Origin: Aliiroseovarius sp. PrR006
Lineage (GTDB): Bacteria; Pseudomonadota; Alphaproteobacteria; Rhodobacterales; Rhodobacteraceae
Reading direction: 5' to 3'
NCBI RefSeq assembly: GCF_010500215.1
Contig: NZ_JAAGOY010000004.1
Coordinates: forward strand, 868,001 to 932,000
Length of the DNA: 64,000 nucleotides
The position numbers were made by a program, and so were the translations under genes. Within the stretch, counting starts at the first letter, position 1. The number at the start of each line of letters is the position of its first letter. The notes under the pieces were generated by a model that was given only the letters and a program-made list of their open reading frames with translations, was not told where the DNA came from and ran no database searches. Shown one piece after another: positions 1 to 8,644 of the stretch.

Positions 1-651
1 AAGCTTTTGGGCACCGATGGTGATGACGAGATCTGGCTGAAGGATGGCCGCTATGGCCCCTATGTGCAGCGCGGAGAAGCCACACCGGAAAACAAGCGCC
101 CCAAGCGGACGTCCCTGCCGCAAGCCCGCAATGGCGGCTGGCCGAAAGAGGAAACCGATCTGGAACGCGCACTGCAGCTTCTGTCGCTGCCGCGCCATGT
201 GGGCGACCACCCGGAGGGTGGCCGCATCACTGCGAACCTTGGCCGGTTTGGTCCCTACCTGATGCACAAGTTCCCGGATGACGAAAAGCCGGTTTACGTG
301 AGCCTCAAGCAATGGACCGAGATGTTCGACGTGGGCATGAACCACGCGGTCGAACTGCTGGCCGACAAGCGGGCCAACCCGGGCCGTCGTGGGGCTGCGG
401 CTGCCAAACCCTTGAAAGAACTGGGCGAACACCCGGAAGAGGGTGGACCTGTGAACGTGTTGGACGGGCGCTATGGGCCTTACGTGAAATGGGGCAAGGT
501 CAACGCCACCATTCCGAAAGAGGTCGCCCCCGCTGACGTCACCATGGAAATGGCCGTGGGCTGGATCTCGGAAAAAGCCGCCAAGAAAAAGCCCGCCCGT
601 AAGAAAGCGGCGCCAAAGAAAAAAGTCGCAGCCAAGAAGAAGGCAAGCTGA
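1..651 (+). CDS. topA: DNA topoisomerase I, C-terminal part (5' end outside window)
   Basis: The reading frame is open from base 1, so the gene enters from outside the window; 216 residues are visible. Three copies of a motif of the form GRYGPYV / GRFGPYL lie near residues 17, 81 and 159. This is the topoisomerase C-terminal repeat found after the catalytic domains of bacterial type IA topoisomerases. The protein ends in a Lys/Ala-rich tail (KKKPARKKAAPKKK) that fits DNA contact, as in other alphaproteobacterial TopA proteins. The enzyme relaxes negative supercoils; the catalytic Tyr and Toprim domain lie upstream and cannot be checked here. Hairpins follow the stop codon. Confidence 0.93.
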   Translation, partial: KLLGTDGDDEIWLKDGRYGPYVQRGEATPENKRPKRTSLPQARNGGWPKEETDLERALQLLSLPRHVGDHPEGGRITANLGRFGPYLMHKFPDDEKPVYVSLKQWTEMFDVGMNHAVELLADKRANPGRRGAAAAKPLKELGEHPEEGGPVNVLDGRYGPYVKWGKVNATIPKEVAPADVTMEMAVGWISEKAAKKKPARKKAAPKKKVAAKKKAS

Positions 652-660
652 ACAGCAGGA

Positions 661-753
661 GCCGGGTCACCAACCCGGTTCCGCACCGCAATTTGCCTCA
701 CTTTGAATTTGTCCCTATCGTTGACCCGGCGCTTGGCAATTGCGCCGGGTCAA
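661..753 (+). terminator. Two hairpins between topA and the MAPEG gene
   Basis: A first hairpin has stem CCGGGT (near 662-667) paired with ACCCGG (near 673-678). A second, much stronger one has a perfect 12-bp stem, TTGACCCGGCGC (721-732) with GCGCCGGGTCAA (742-753), and a 9-nt loop. Neither has a following T run. They may end topA transcription by a Rho-assisted route, protect an mRNA end, or act in the leader of the next gene, whose ATG lies 27 nt downstream. Confidence 0.5.
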
Positions 754-779
754 CGCCGTACTTCAGGGATGGATTGGAC

Positions 780-1241
780 ATGCTGGATTTAACGAACCCC
801 GTATTTGAGACCTACGTAATCGCGGCAGCGCTCATGGTGCTTAAGCTCATGGGGCAGGGCTGGATGACAGTCTATCGGATGATGAAAAGCAACAGCGGCC
901 TTGCCAGCCCGGAAGACCTGCAAAAAGGCATCCTGAATACCGACCCGCGCCCAGAACAGCTGGAGGTGAACGACTATGTCGACCGGTCGCGACGCATGCA
1001 CCGAAATGATCTTGAAAACATCCCCGGGTTCCTGATCGCAGGCCTTCTGTTCGTGGTGACCGATCCCAGCCTGCTTATGGCGCAACTGCTAATGTTTGGT
1101 TTTGTCGCGGCGCGTCTGGCCCATTTCGTCGCCTATGCCACCAAGCAGACACACGAAGTCCGGGCGACGTTCTATACCATCGGGTCGCTGATCGTGATCT
1201 ACATGGCAGCGCACGCGCTTGTCGTGGCGCTTGCAGGCTAG
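780..1241 (+). CDS. MAPEG-family membrane protein
   Basis: A 153-residue membrane protein with four likely helices (about residues 8-25, 82-98, 100-118 and 130-150). It carries polar stretches typical of the MAPEG superfamily, which includes microsomal glutathione S-transferases, notably R-S-R-R-M-H-R-N-D-L-E-N-I-P after helix 1. Family members conjugate glutathione or reduce lipid peroxides, but many bacterial ones are uncharacterised. I chose the ATG at 780 because translation from there starts just before helix 1; an in-frame open stretch upstream overlaps the hairpin region. It stands alone between topA and scoA. Confidence 0.8.
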   Translation: MLDLTNPVFETYVIAAALMVLKLMGQGWMTVYRMMKSNSGLASPEDLQKGILNTDPRPEQLEVNDYVDRSRRMHRNDLENIPGFLIAGLLFVVTDPSLLMAQLLMFGFVAARLAHFVAYATKQTHEVRATFYTIGSLIVIYMAAHALVVALAG

Positions 1242-1363
1242 AAACTCGCGCTACGTAGTCTGGTAGGTAGAAATACCTTCGCCCCTGTAAAACCGCCCTG
1301 TTTCGTTGACTCCGTCCCTCCCCTTCGCCAGAAAAGCAGCGAAATAGACGAGAGGGAACTTTC

Positions 1364-2077
1364 ATGAACAAGGTATATGGCAGCGCCGCCGAAGCTCTGG
1401 ACGGGCTTCTGTCGGACGACATGCTGATTGCCGCCGGCGGCTTTGGCCTGTGCGGCATCCCCGAGCTTCTGCTGGAAGCCATCAAGGAAAGCGGCGTGAA
1501 GGATCTGACCTTCGCCTCGAACAACGCTGGCGTTGATGATTTCGGCATTGGCATCCTGCTGCAGACCAAGCAGGTCCGCAAAATGATCTCGTCCTATGTG
1601 GGCGAAAATGCCGAGTTCATGCGCCAGTACCTGTCGGGCGAGCTTGAGCTGGAATTCAACCCGCAGGGCACTCTGGCCGAGCGTATGCGCGCAGCCGGTC
1701 ACGGCATCCCCGGCTTCTACACCAAGACCGGCGTGGGCACCGTGATCGCCGAGGGCAAGGAACACAAAGATTTCCCCACCGGCCCGAACGGCGAAGCCGA
1801 GACTTACATCATGGAAGAAGGCATCTTTGCCGATCTGTCCATCGTGAAAGCCTGGAAAGCCGACGAGACCGGCAACCTGGTCTTCCGCAAGACCGCCCGC
1901 AACTTCAATCCGCCGGCGGCCATGTGCGGCAAGACCTGCGTGGTCGAGGTGGAAGAGATTGTGCCGACCGGCTCGCTGGATCCGGATTCGATCCATCTGC
2001 CGGGCATCTACGTGCATCGCATCATTCAGGGCGAGCACGAGAAGCGCATCGAACAACGCACCATCCGGGAGGCTTAA
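1364..2077 (+). CDS. scoA: 3-oxoacid CoA-transferase subunit A
   Basis: A 237-residue alpha subunit of a class I CoA-transferase (SCOT/AtoD type). It carries the glycine-rich CoA-binding stretch GGFGLCGIPE near residues 26-35 and the family signature around SNNAG. With ScoB it moves CoA from succinyl-CoA to acetoacetate or another 3-oxoacid, feeding ketone bodies and storage polymer products into acetyl-CoA. GAGGGA lies about 9 nt before the ATG. The stop is 3 nt from the scoB start, so the two are translated from one message. AtoDA-like substrate choice cannot be excluded. Confidence 0.93.
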   Translation: MNKVYGSAAEALDGLLSDDMLIAAGGFGLCGIPELLLEAIKESGVKDLTFASNNAGVDDFGIGILLQTKQVRKMISSYVGENAEFMRQYLSGELELEFNPQGTLAERMRAAGHGIPGFYTKTGVGTVIAEGKEHKDFPTGPNGEAETYIMEEGIFADLSIVKAWKADETGNLVFRKTARNFNPPAAMCGKTCVVEVEEIVPTGSLDPDSIHLPGIYVHRIIQGEHEKRIEQRTIREA

Positions 2078-2080
2078 GAC

Positions 2081-2710
2081 ATGGCTTGGGACCGCAATCA
2101 AATGGCCGCCCGCGCGGCACAGGAACTGCAAGACGGTTGGTATGTGAACCTCGGCATCGGCATCCCAACGCTGGTATCGAACTACATCCCAGAAGGCGTC
2201 ACCGTGACGCTGCAGTCGGAAAACGGCATGCTGGGCATGGGCCCCTTCCCGACCGAAGACGAGATCGACGCCGACCTGATCAACGCAGGCAAGCAGACCA
2301 TCACCGAACTGCCCCAGACCGCCTATTTCGACAGCTCGATGAGCTTCGGCATGATCCGTGGCGGCAAGATCGCCATGGCCATTCTGGGCGCGATGGAAGT
2401 TGCTGAAAACGGCGATCTGGCCAACTGGATGATCCCCGGCAAGCTGGTGAAAGGCATGGGCGGCGCGATGGATCTTGTGGCCGGTGTTGGCCGTGTGGTG
2501 GTCGTGATGGATCACACCAACAAGCATGGCGACTCGAAAGTGCTGAAAGAATGCACCCTGCCCCTGACTGGCAAGTCGGTCGTGGACCGCATCATCACCA
2601 ATCTGGGTGTGCTGGATGTGGTCGAAGGTGGCCTGAAAATCGTCGAGACCGCCGATGGCGTGACCGAAGACGAGCTACGCGCCGCGACCGAGGCGACCAT
2701 CGTCAACTAA
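2081..2710 (+). CDS. scoB: 3-oxoacid CoA-transferase subunit B
   Basis: A 209-residue beta subunit of the same enzyme. The sequence [10 protein letters not shown] (about residues 46-55) holds the catalytic Glu of the SENG motif, which forms the glutamyl-CoA thioester intermediate in class I CoA-transferases. Length and order (A then B) are usual. GGGAGG lies 8 nt before the ATG, inside the end of scoA. A strong intrinsic terminator follows 18 nt after the stop, so the operon is probably just scoAB. Confidence 0.95.
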   Translation: MAWDRNQMAARAAQELQDGWYVNLGIGIPTLVSNYIPEGVTVTLQSENGMLGMGPFPTEDEIDADLINAGKQTITELPQTAYFDSSMSFGMIRGGKIAMAILGAMEVAENGDLANWMIPGKLVKGMGGAMDLVAGVGRVVVVMDHTNKHGDSKVLKECTLPLTGKSVVDRIITNLGVLDVVEGGLKIVETADGVTEDELRAATEATIVN

Positions 2711-2727
2711 GCGATCAAACAACTTTG

Positions 2728-2754
2728 AAAAGCCCCCTTCACGGGGGCTTTTTT
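2728..2754 (+). terminator. Intrinsic terminator after scoB
   Basis: Stem AAAGCCCCC / GGGGGCTTT with a 5-nt loop (TTCAC), followed by a T run: a standard Rho-independent terminator. Confidence 0.95.
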
Positions 2755-2839
2755 ATGCGCTCTCGTCTTTTTGACTTGGGTAAATCACGCATTGGCGTTC
2801 ATCATTCACCCATCAGTTTTTGCTAACCCTTGGTGTGAA

Positions 2840-3976
2840 ATGAACCGTCTTATTGCCTTCTGCGCCGCTTGTCTTGGCCTCTTTCTGCTCCCCGTTGCGG
2901 CGACAGCTTTTCAGATCGACGGTGATCAGGGCGGACGGCTGGAAGCTCGAAGCATCACACATTTCAATCACCCGTGGGCCATGACATTCCTACCTAACGG
3001 GCAGCTTTTGGTGACCACCAAGCCGGGCCGGCTGTGGCTGGTCGGACAAGATGGTGCGCGCTTTCAGGTCGCCGGTGTGCCACGCGTTTTGGATGGGGGG
3101 CAAGGCGGTTTGGGGGATGTGGTACCGCATCCCGATTTCGCCGATAATGATCTGATTTATCTGTCTTATGTGGACAAGGGCGACCAACCCGGCACACGGC
3201 AAGCCGTGGTAATCCGCGCGCGTTTGGACCTGTCCGCAGAGCCCAAACTAACCGACCATGAAGAGATCTGGCGCCAGTTCCCTGCCTATTCTGGGCGCGG
3301 GCATTTCTCGCACCGATTGGCATTTGGACCGGCGGGTGGGCCGCATGCGGGCAAGCTGTTCATCACTTCAGGCGACCGGCAGGAAATGGAGCCGGCACAG
3401 GACATGACGCAGGCGTTGGGCAAACTCATTCGCTTGAACGATGACGGCTCGGTCCCAGCGGATAACCCATTTCAGGACCACGGGGACCTCGCCAAGACCT
3501 TCTGGACGCTGGGCCATCGCAATTCGCTGGGCATCGCCTTTGACGTCAAAGGGCAGCTATGGGCGCATGAGATGGGGCCGCGACACGGGGACGAGCTGAA
3601 CCTGATCCAGCCAGGCCGCAACTATGGTTGGCCTCTGGTGTCCGAAGGCAATCACTATAGCGGATTCAGGATCCCCAACCACGACACCCGACCAGACCTG
3701 ACCGCCCCCAAGGCCGCCTGGATTCCCAGCATCGCACCCTCTGGGCTGGTGATCTGGTCTGACGGCCTGTTTCCCGACTGGCAACGTCAGGCGCTGATCG
3801 GAGGCCTCGTCAGTCGCGCCCTAATCCGGGTGTCTTTGAATAATGACGGCGCGCAAGAGCTGGAACGCTACAGCTGGGACGAACGCGTGCGCGAGGTTGA
3901 ACAGGGGCCGGATGGTGCCCTGTGGGTGCTTGAGGACGGACGCCGGGGGCGTCTGTTACGCCTAACGCCCAACTAA
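2840..3976 (+). CDS. PQQ-dependent soluble sugar dehydrogenase (YliI/Asd type), exported
   Basis: A 378-residue six-bladed beta-propeller dehydrogenase. The start at 2840 gives a clear signal peptide ([20 protein letters not shown], cleaved near ATA-FQ); an in-frame open stretch upstream lacks this. Family signatures visible are HPWAMTFLP near the mature N-terminus, [11 protein letters not shown], and [11 protein letters not shown] followed by GRNYGWP. These match the PQQ- and Ca-binding loops of aldose sugar dehydrogenases. It should oxidise free sugars in the periplasm and pass electrons to the respiratory chain. No PQQ synthesis gene is in the window, so cofactor supply is unknown. Confidence 0.9.
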   Translation: MNRLIAFCAACLGLFLLPVAATAFQIDGDQGGRLEARSITHFNHPWAMTFLPNGQLLVTTKPGRLWLVGQDGARFQVAGVPRVLDGGQGGLGDVVPHPDFADNDLIYLSYVDKGDQPGTRQAVVIRARLDLSAEPKLTDHEEIWRQFPAYSGRGHFSHRLAFGPAGGPHAGKLFITSGDRQEMEPAQDMTQALGKLIRLNDDGSVPADNPFQDHGDLAKTFWTLGHRNSLGIAFDVKGQLWAHEMGPRHGDELNLIQPGRNYGWPLVSEGNHYSGFRIPNHDTRPDLTAPKAAWIPSIAPSGLVIWSDGLFPDWQRQALIGGLVSRALIRVSLNNDGAQELERYSWDERVREVEQGPDGALWVLEDGRRGRLLRLTPN

Positions 3977-4067
3977 GTCTGGCCTGCGCGATTTGCCCAA
4001 CTTTTCCCCTCGTAATTGCTGTGCTGCTTTCATAATCTCGCCTCAATCCCCGGCCATAAGTCGGGCA

Positions 4068-5099
4068 ATGACAATGAGCAGCGCAAACATGGCATCGTCC
4101 ACCCAAGGGAAACAATCGACCCGCCCCGCCGCCAACAAACGGCTGCGGGATACGCTTGTTCTGCTGGGCCTATTCGGGCTGGTGCTGGCAGGTCTGATTG
4201 GACTGGCCGCGGCGACCGGCTGGGAAGAAACCCGTGCGCAGTTGATGAAACTGTCATGGGGCCAATTCGCCATCCTTCTGGCGCTCAGCCTTGTAAATTA
4301 TCTGTTCCGTGGCCTGCGCTGGCACGTCTTTGCACGCAAACTTGGCCTGCCCACTGGGCTGATGCAGGATTTGCGCCATTTCCTTGGCGGCTTTGCCATG
4401 TCTGTCACCCCCGGCCGCGTGGGCGAGCTGGTGCGGATGCGCTGGCTGCGTCGCGAAACCGGTTGGAGCTTTGAACGCACCGCGCCCTTGGTCTTGATCG
4501 ACCGCGCCTCGGACCTGACTGCGATGGCGTTGATCCTTGGTCTGGCGCTGGCCTTCTCGGCCACCGGCATCGCGGGTGGCTTGCCCGTCACCTTTTTGGC
4601 GCTGATCGCCGCCTTCGCTGCGACCCGCCCTCGCCTTCTGGCGGGCTTCGCCACGCTGGGCCACCGCCTGACGGGCCGGTTTTCGCGCCTCTGGGCCAAG
4701 CTGCGCCGCGCGGCTGGGTCGCTCGCGGCCTTCACGTCCCCCACTCTGATTGCCATTGCAGCCCTGATTGGCGTCATCGGCTGGATTGCCGAGGGCTATG
4801 CCTTCCACCTGCTTCTGATGTGGATGGGTGCCGATATCGGATTTTCAAAAGCGGTCGCCATCTTCGTCTTTTCAACACTGGCTGGCGGACTGACAGGCGC
4901 CCCCGGTGGTGTCGGAGGGGCCGAGGCCGCAATGATCGCCCTTCTAGCGCTTGAAGGTGTGCCGCTTGAAACCAGCCTGCCCGCAACCGCCATCATCCGC
5001 GTAACAACACTTTGGTTTGCGATCGGGATCGGCCTTCTGGTCTTTCCCCTCGCCGAGAGAATTTCACTGAGACATCAACATGGTTTGGAAAACAACTGA
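4068..5099 (+). CDS. LPTM/UPF0104-type polytopic membrane protein, possible lipid-linked glycan flippase
   Basis: A 343-residue protein with about seven to eight hydrophobic helices. It has the hallmark of the lysylphosphatidylglycerol synthase TM-region (UPF0104) family: R-G-L-R-W near residue 85, the stretch TPGRVGELVRMRWL (about 114-127), and the glycine-rich GGLTGAPGGVGGAEAA (about 273-288). Members are thought to move polyprenyl-linked sugars or lipids across the membrane. Its 3' end overlaps the DprE1-like gene by 20 nt, so a role in the same pathway is likely, though this is inference. The start is uncertain: no good ribosome binding site, and ATGs at 4068, 4074 and 4089 are all possible. 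Confidence 0.78.
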   Translation: MTMSSANMASSTQGKQSTRPAANKRLRDTLVLLGLFGLVLAGLIGLAAATGWEETRAQLMKLSWGQFAILLALSLVNYLFRGLRWHVFARKLGLPTGLMQDLRHFLGGFAMSVTPGRVGELVRMRWLRRETGWSFERTAPLVLIDRASDLTAMALILGLALAFSATGIAGGLPVTFLALIAAFAATRPRLLAGFATLGHRLTGRFSRLWAKLRRAAGSLAAFTSPTLIAIAALIGVIGWIAEGYAFHLLLMWMGADIGFSKAVAIFVFSTLAGGLTGAPGGVGGAEAAMIALLALEGVPLETSLPATAIIRVTTLWFAIGIGLLVFPLAERISLRHQHGLENN

Positions 5100-6402
5100 G
5101 TATTCAGGCTGGGGCCGCGTGCGCACAGCCACGGCGGAACTGGCACGGCCTGAACGTGCCAGCACGCTGAAAAACACCTTGGCAGATACCATCTGCCCGG
5201 CGATTGGAAACTGCCGCTCCTACGGCGATGCGCCCTTGAATGACGGGGGCCGCGCCATCGACATGACGCGGATGAACCGCATTCTGGATTTCGACGCCGG
5301 GACAGGGATTGTCACGGTCGAGGCGGGCGTGACAATCACCACGCTTGCCAACATCTTCGCCCCGCAAGGCTGGCTGCCCGCCGTCATGCCCGGCACCGGC
5401 TTTGCCACTGTCGGCGGCTGCATCGCACAGGACGTGCATGGCAAAAACCATCACAAGGAAGGCAGCTTTGGGCAGCACGTGCTGTCGGTCACTTTGCTGA
5501 ACGGCGAAAAGCGCACAGTTGCCACGCCGGATCGCAACGCGGGGCTGTTCCGCGCCACGATGGGCGGGATCGGGCAGACCGGTGTGATTGCCGAGGCGAA
5601 ACTGCAGTTGAAACCCTGCCCCGGCGACGTGATGATGGTCACCGAACAACGCGCCGAGAACTGGGACGCGCATCTGGCCCTGCTGGACGCGAGCCAAGCC
5701 AGCTATTGCGTGGGCTGGATCGACGCCACTGCCACGGGGGCCAGCCTTGGGCGTGGCGTTGTCGAAGAAGCCGAGCTGGCCGCAGGGCTATTGCCCAAAG
5801 CCAAACCGTCGAAATCTGTACCCATGAATGCGCCCAACTTCGCGCTATCCGGCCCGATCGTACGAACATTCAACAACGCCTATTACCGGCGCGTTCCGAC
5901 CTCTGGCCGGTCGTCGGTCAAGCGGATCGACGAATTCTTCTTCCCACTGGACAAGATCCACGACTGGAACCGCCTCTATGGCAAGCGCGGGTTTTATCAG
6001 TTCCAAAACGTTGTCCCGCTGGATCAGGCGGACGCGTTGAAAGCAATGTTGGCCGAGATCGCCGGGGCGGGCCTCGCCTCGCCTCTGGCTGTGCTGAAAC
6101 GTATGGGACCGGGACGTGCGGGTCCACTGAGCTTTCCGATGGAGGGGTATACGCTGGCCGTCGACTTCCCAGCCCGGGACGCCGCGCCCGAGCTGATCGG
6201 GATGCTGGAAGACATGACCGTCGACGCTGGCGGACGGCTGTATCTGGCCAAGGATGCGTTGGCCACGGGCCCTGCGATCAAAGCGATGTATCCAGAACAT
6301 GGTGATTGGGTGAAGGCGGTGAACAAAGCCGACCCTGATCACGCGTTTGAAACCGACATGGTGCGGCGGCTTGATCTGCGCACGGCAGGAGGTGCGTCAT
6401 GA
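5080..6402 (+). CDS. DprE1-like FAD-linked oxidase (decaprenylphosphoryl-ribose 2'-oxidase family)
   Basis: A 440-residue VAO-fold flavoprotein. The FAD domain shows GNCRSYGDAPL (about 46-56) and a DVHGKNHHKEGSFG block (about 118-131), almost identical to the block I recall from mycobacterial DprE1. The C-terminal part shows SFPMEGYTLAVDFP, the active-site Lys391 in YLAKDA, and an AMYP motif. DprE1 oxidises polyprenylphosphoryl-ribose at C2', the first half of its epimerisation to the arabinose form. The next gene supplies the reductase half, with a 4-nt overlap (ATGA). The residue matching the benzothiazinone-reactive Cys387 of the M. tuberculosis enzyme is Ala360 here. The sugar and prenyl chain in this organism are not known. 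Confidence 0.88.
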   Translation: MVWKTTEYSGWGRVRTATAELARPERASTLKNTLADTICPAIGNCRSYGDAPLNDGGRAIDMTRMNRILDFDAGTGIVTVEAGVTITTLANIFAPQGWLPAVMPGTGFATVGGCIAQDVHGKNHHKEGSFGQHVLSVTLLNGEKRTVATPDRNAGLFRATMGGIGQTGVIAEAKLQLKPCPGDVMMVTEQRAENWDAHLALLDASQASYCVGWIDATATGASLGRGVVEEAELAAGLLPKAKPSKSVPMNAPNFALSGPIVRTFNNAYYRRVPTSGRSSVKRIDEFFFPLDKIHDWNRLYGKRGFYQFQNVVPLDQADALKAMLAEIAGAGLASPLAVLKRMGPGRAGPLSFPMEGYTLAVDFPARDAAPELIGMLEDMTVDAGGRLYLAKDALATGPAIKAMYPEHGDWVKAVNKADPDHAFETDMVRRLDLRTAGGAS

Positions 6403-7136
6403 CACAGAAGTGCTGGATCATTTTGGGGGCGACGTCCTCGATGGCGCGAGCGTTTGCCAATGCGGTGGCGGATCAAGGCGCCAACGTCATTCTGGCGGGT
6501 CGGGATATGGAAGACCTGAAGCGCTCGGCCACAGACCTGACAGTGCGCGGGGTCGAGGCCGTTGCGATGAAGTTCGACGCGCGCGACAGCGCCACATTCG
6601 GCCCGATCATTGCGCGTGCTGAGCAGATGGAGGGTGTTATTAACGCCGCCGTCTTCGTGGGATCAATGCCGCCGCAAGACGCGATCGACGCCGATCCCCG
6701 CCTGATCGACGGTGTGATCAAGGACAGCCACACCGGCCCTGCGACCTTCCTGACCCAGCTTGCCCCCATTATCGAAGTGCGCGGCGCTGGCACCGTGGTT
6801 GGCGTGGGCTCGGTCGCTGGGGATCGCGGACGGATTGGAAATTATGTTTATGGCTCGGCCAAGGCGGGCTTCGCCACCTATCTGTCGGGCTTGCGCAATC
6901 GCCTGACCCGCTCGGGCGGTCACGTGGTGACGGTAAAGCCGGGCTTCGTCGACACGGCGATGACGTGGACCGTCGAGGGTATGTTTCTTGTCGCAGCACC
7001 CGAGGCCGTGGCCAAGGACATCCTGAAAGCGGTCGAGAAGCAGAAGAACGTGATCTATACGCCGTTTTTCTGGCGTTACATCATGCTGATCATCCGACAT
7101 ATCCCCGAGTTCATCTTCAAAAAGATGTCGATCTGA
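6399..7136 (+). CDS. DprE2-like short-chain dehydrogenase (2'-keto reductase)
   Basis: A 245-residue SDR. The N-terminal Rossmann motif is ILGATSSMARAFA, a variant of GxxxGxG seen in the DprE2 group. A GVGSVAG stretch gives the catalytic Ser, and Y-G-S-A-K (about residues 150-154) gives the Tyr and Lys. In DPA synthesis DprE2 reduces the keto intermediate made by DprE1 with NADH. Its start codon overlaps the stop of the oxidase gene, so the two products are made together, as expected for a complex. A generic SDR role is possible, but the pairing is strong evidence. Confidence 0.86.
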   Translation: MTQKCWIILGATSSMARAFANAVADQGANVILAGRDMEDLKRSATDLTVRGVEAVAMKFDARDSATFGPIIARAEQMEGVINAAVFVGSMPPQDAIDADPRLIDGVIKDSHTGPATFLTQLAPIIEVRGAGTVVGVGSVAGDRGRIGNYVYGSAKAGFATYLSGLRNRLTRSGGHVVTVKPGFVDTAMTWTVEGMFLVAAPEAVAKDILKAVEKQKNVIYTPFFWRYIMLIIRHIPEFIFKKMSI

Positions 7137-7171
7137 TCCGCCCGTTGGGGCGCATCATGCTGGTATCGGCG

Positions 7172-7192
7172 GCCCGTGTCTAAGGCACGGGC
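7172..7192. terminator. Hairpin between convergent genes
   Basis: Stem GCCCGTG (7172-7178) with CACGGGC (7186-7192) and a 7-nt loop. It lies between the stop codons of the DprE2-like and UbiA genes, so it can serve both strands; there is no clear T run. Confidence 0.5.
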
Positions 7193-7198
7193 ACGAGC

Positions 7199-8644
7199 CT
7201 AGAGCGCTCCGAACCATGTCTGCCACAGACCCGCCGCGTAGAACATGATCGCTAGCGTCATCAGGATCAGACCGATCCCACGTTTGTCCTTCATGGCAAA
7301 GACGATCGGGTCGTAGTCCTGCTTGCCATGCCAGCCCAGTGACACCATGCGGATTAACCACCACGCCAAGGGGATTTCCGCCACCCAGATCAGCCAGCGG
7401 GTTTTGTACAGACCAATGGCTTGCTCGGTGAAGGAATAGAGGAAGAAGGCCACCAGCGCCGCGATCACACCTAGGGCTGCGACGTTCAGAAGGTCCGGAC
7501 GGTCCGGACGGCCATAGCCGCGCCCCGGCAAACGTTCGTCGGTGGTGGCCAAGGTCAGCTCGGTCAGGCGTTTCACGCAGCCAAGGGCAAGAAACACCGG
7601 AAAAATGAAGACCAGAAGATAGCCTGAAATATATATCCCGGTCGCCGTCGCACCGGCGACAACGCGCAGCGTGTAGAGCGACGCCAGCACCGCAATATCG
7701 ATCCACCGCATCCGCTTGAGCTTCAGCGAATAGGCCAGCGACATCGCCATATAGAATGCGACCACCCCTAGGAAGGTCCAAGACAGGGCTGCGGCCACCC
7801 CCAAGGCAATGGAGGAGAGAAGCACGAAACACAGCATGCCGGTCTGGATTGGGACGGCACCGGACGCGAAGGGGCGGTTTTTCTTTTTCACATGCAGGCG
7901 GTCGGCCTCGAGATCCAGCAGGTCATTCACCAGATAGATCGACGAGGCAGCGGCCGAGAACGCAACAATCCCAAGCAGTGCTGCGACCAGCGTGGGCATG
8001 TCAAACGCATGGCCCGCAATCATCGGCAGAAGCAGCAGGACGTTCTTAACCCATTGATGCGGTCGGAAACTCCGTAGCACATCGCCCATTCCCCAGCCGC
8101 CCTTGATCCGCGTAAGAGACTGCCCCCGAGCCTCGATCTGACGGGCAGAGGCAGTATCGCCGACGACAATGGCATGGTCCGATTTGGACCAGATCGCGCG
8201 ATCGACGGGAGCGTTGCCGGCATAGTCAAACCCTTGCGCACCGAAGGTTTCGACCAAGGCGGCGGCCTTCCGGTCGCCTTTCAGGTTGGTCTGCCCGTCC
8301 GAGGCGAAGACACGCGGCGATAGATCGTGGTCGCGGGCCAGTTGCTCGACCAGGGGCTGGTGCGAGGCAGAGGCCAAGATAACCTCGCGCCCCTCGGATT
8401 TGGCCTGTTCTGCCAGCTGGGCAACCTCGGGCTCGACCGGAAGTAGATCCGTGCGCAGGTTCGCGATCTCAGCCAGTTCGGCCTTCAAACGCGCGGGCTG
8501 CTTCAGGTTCAGAAAGCTGACCTTCAGAGCACGAATGGGATCCTTGCCCAAGGCAGCCCAGAAGCACTCGAACAGGATATCAGTGCGCAGGAAAGTCCCA
8601 TCAATGTCCAAAACCAAGGGTTTTGTGTCGATCTTGTCACCCAT
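7199..8644 (-). CDS. HAD hydrolase-UbiA prenyltransferase fusion, DPPR synthase-like
   Basis: A 481-residue two-domain protein. Residues 1 to about 185 form a HAD-type phosphatase domain: D-I-D-G-T (13-17) gives the nucleophile and acid/base Asp, S-A-S (92-94) motif II, LKGDRK (121-126) the motif III Lys, and VGDT (161-164) motif IV. Residues from about 190 on form a UbiA-family membrane prenyltransferase with eight to nine helices and the metal-binding motif NDLLDLEADRLH (240-251). The mycobacterial homologue Rv3806c puts phosphoribose on decaprenyl phosphate; a separate phosphatase then acts. Here the fused HAD domain could do that step (inference). The start overlaps the lytic transglycosylase stop by 8 nt. 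Confidence 0.85.
   Translation of the reverse strand: MGDKIDTKPLVLDIDGTFLRTDILFECFWAALGKDPIRALKVSFLNLKQPARLKAELAEIANLRTDLLPVEPEVAQLAEQAKSEGREVILASASHQPLVEQLARDHDLSPRVFASDGQTNLKGDRKAAALVETFGAQGFDYAGNAPVDRAIWSKSDHAIVVGDTASARQIEARGQSLTRIKGGWGMGDVLRSFRPHQWVKNVLLLLPMIAGHAFDMPTLVAALLGIVAFSAAASSIYLVNDLLDLEADRLHVKKKNRPFASGAVPIQTGMLCFVLLSSIALGVAAALSWTFLGVVAFYMAMSLAYSLKLKRMRWIDIAVLASLYTLRVVAGATATGIYISGYLLVFIFPVFLALGCVKRLTELTLATTDERLPGRGYGRPDRPDLLNVAALGVIAALVAFFLYSFTEQAIGLYKTRWLIWVAEIPLAWWLIRMVSLGWHGKQDYDPIVFAMKDKRGIGLILMTLAIMFYAAGLWQTWFGAL

Noticed and set aside
1238-2527. Long open frame (about 429 codons) on the minus strand across scoA and scoB
   Set aside because: It is antisense to two clearly coding genes with catalytic motifs and is a by-product of high GC codon bias; its product is His-rich and matches no family.
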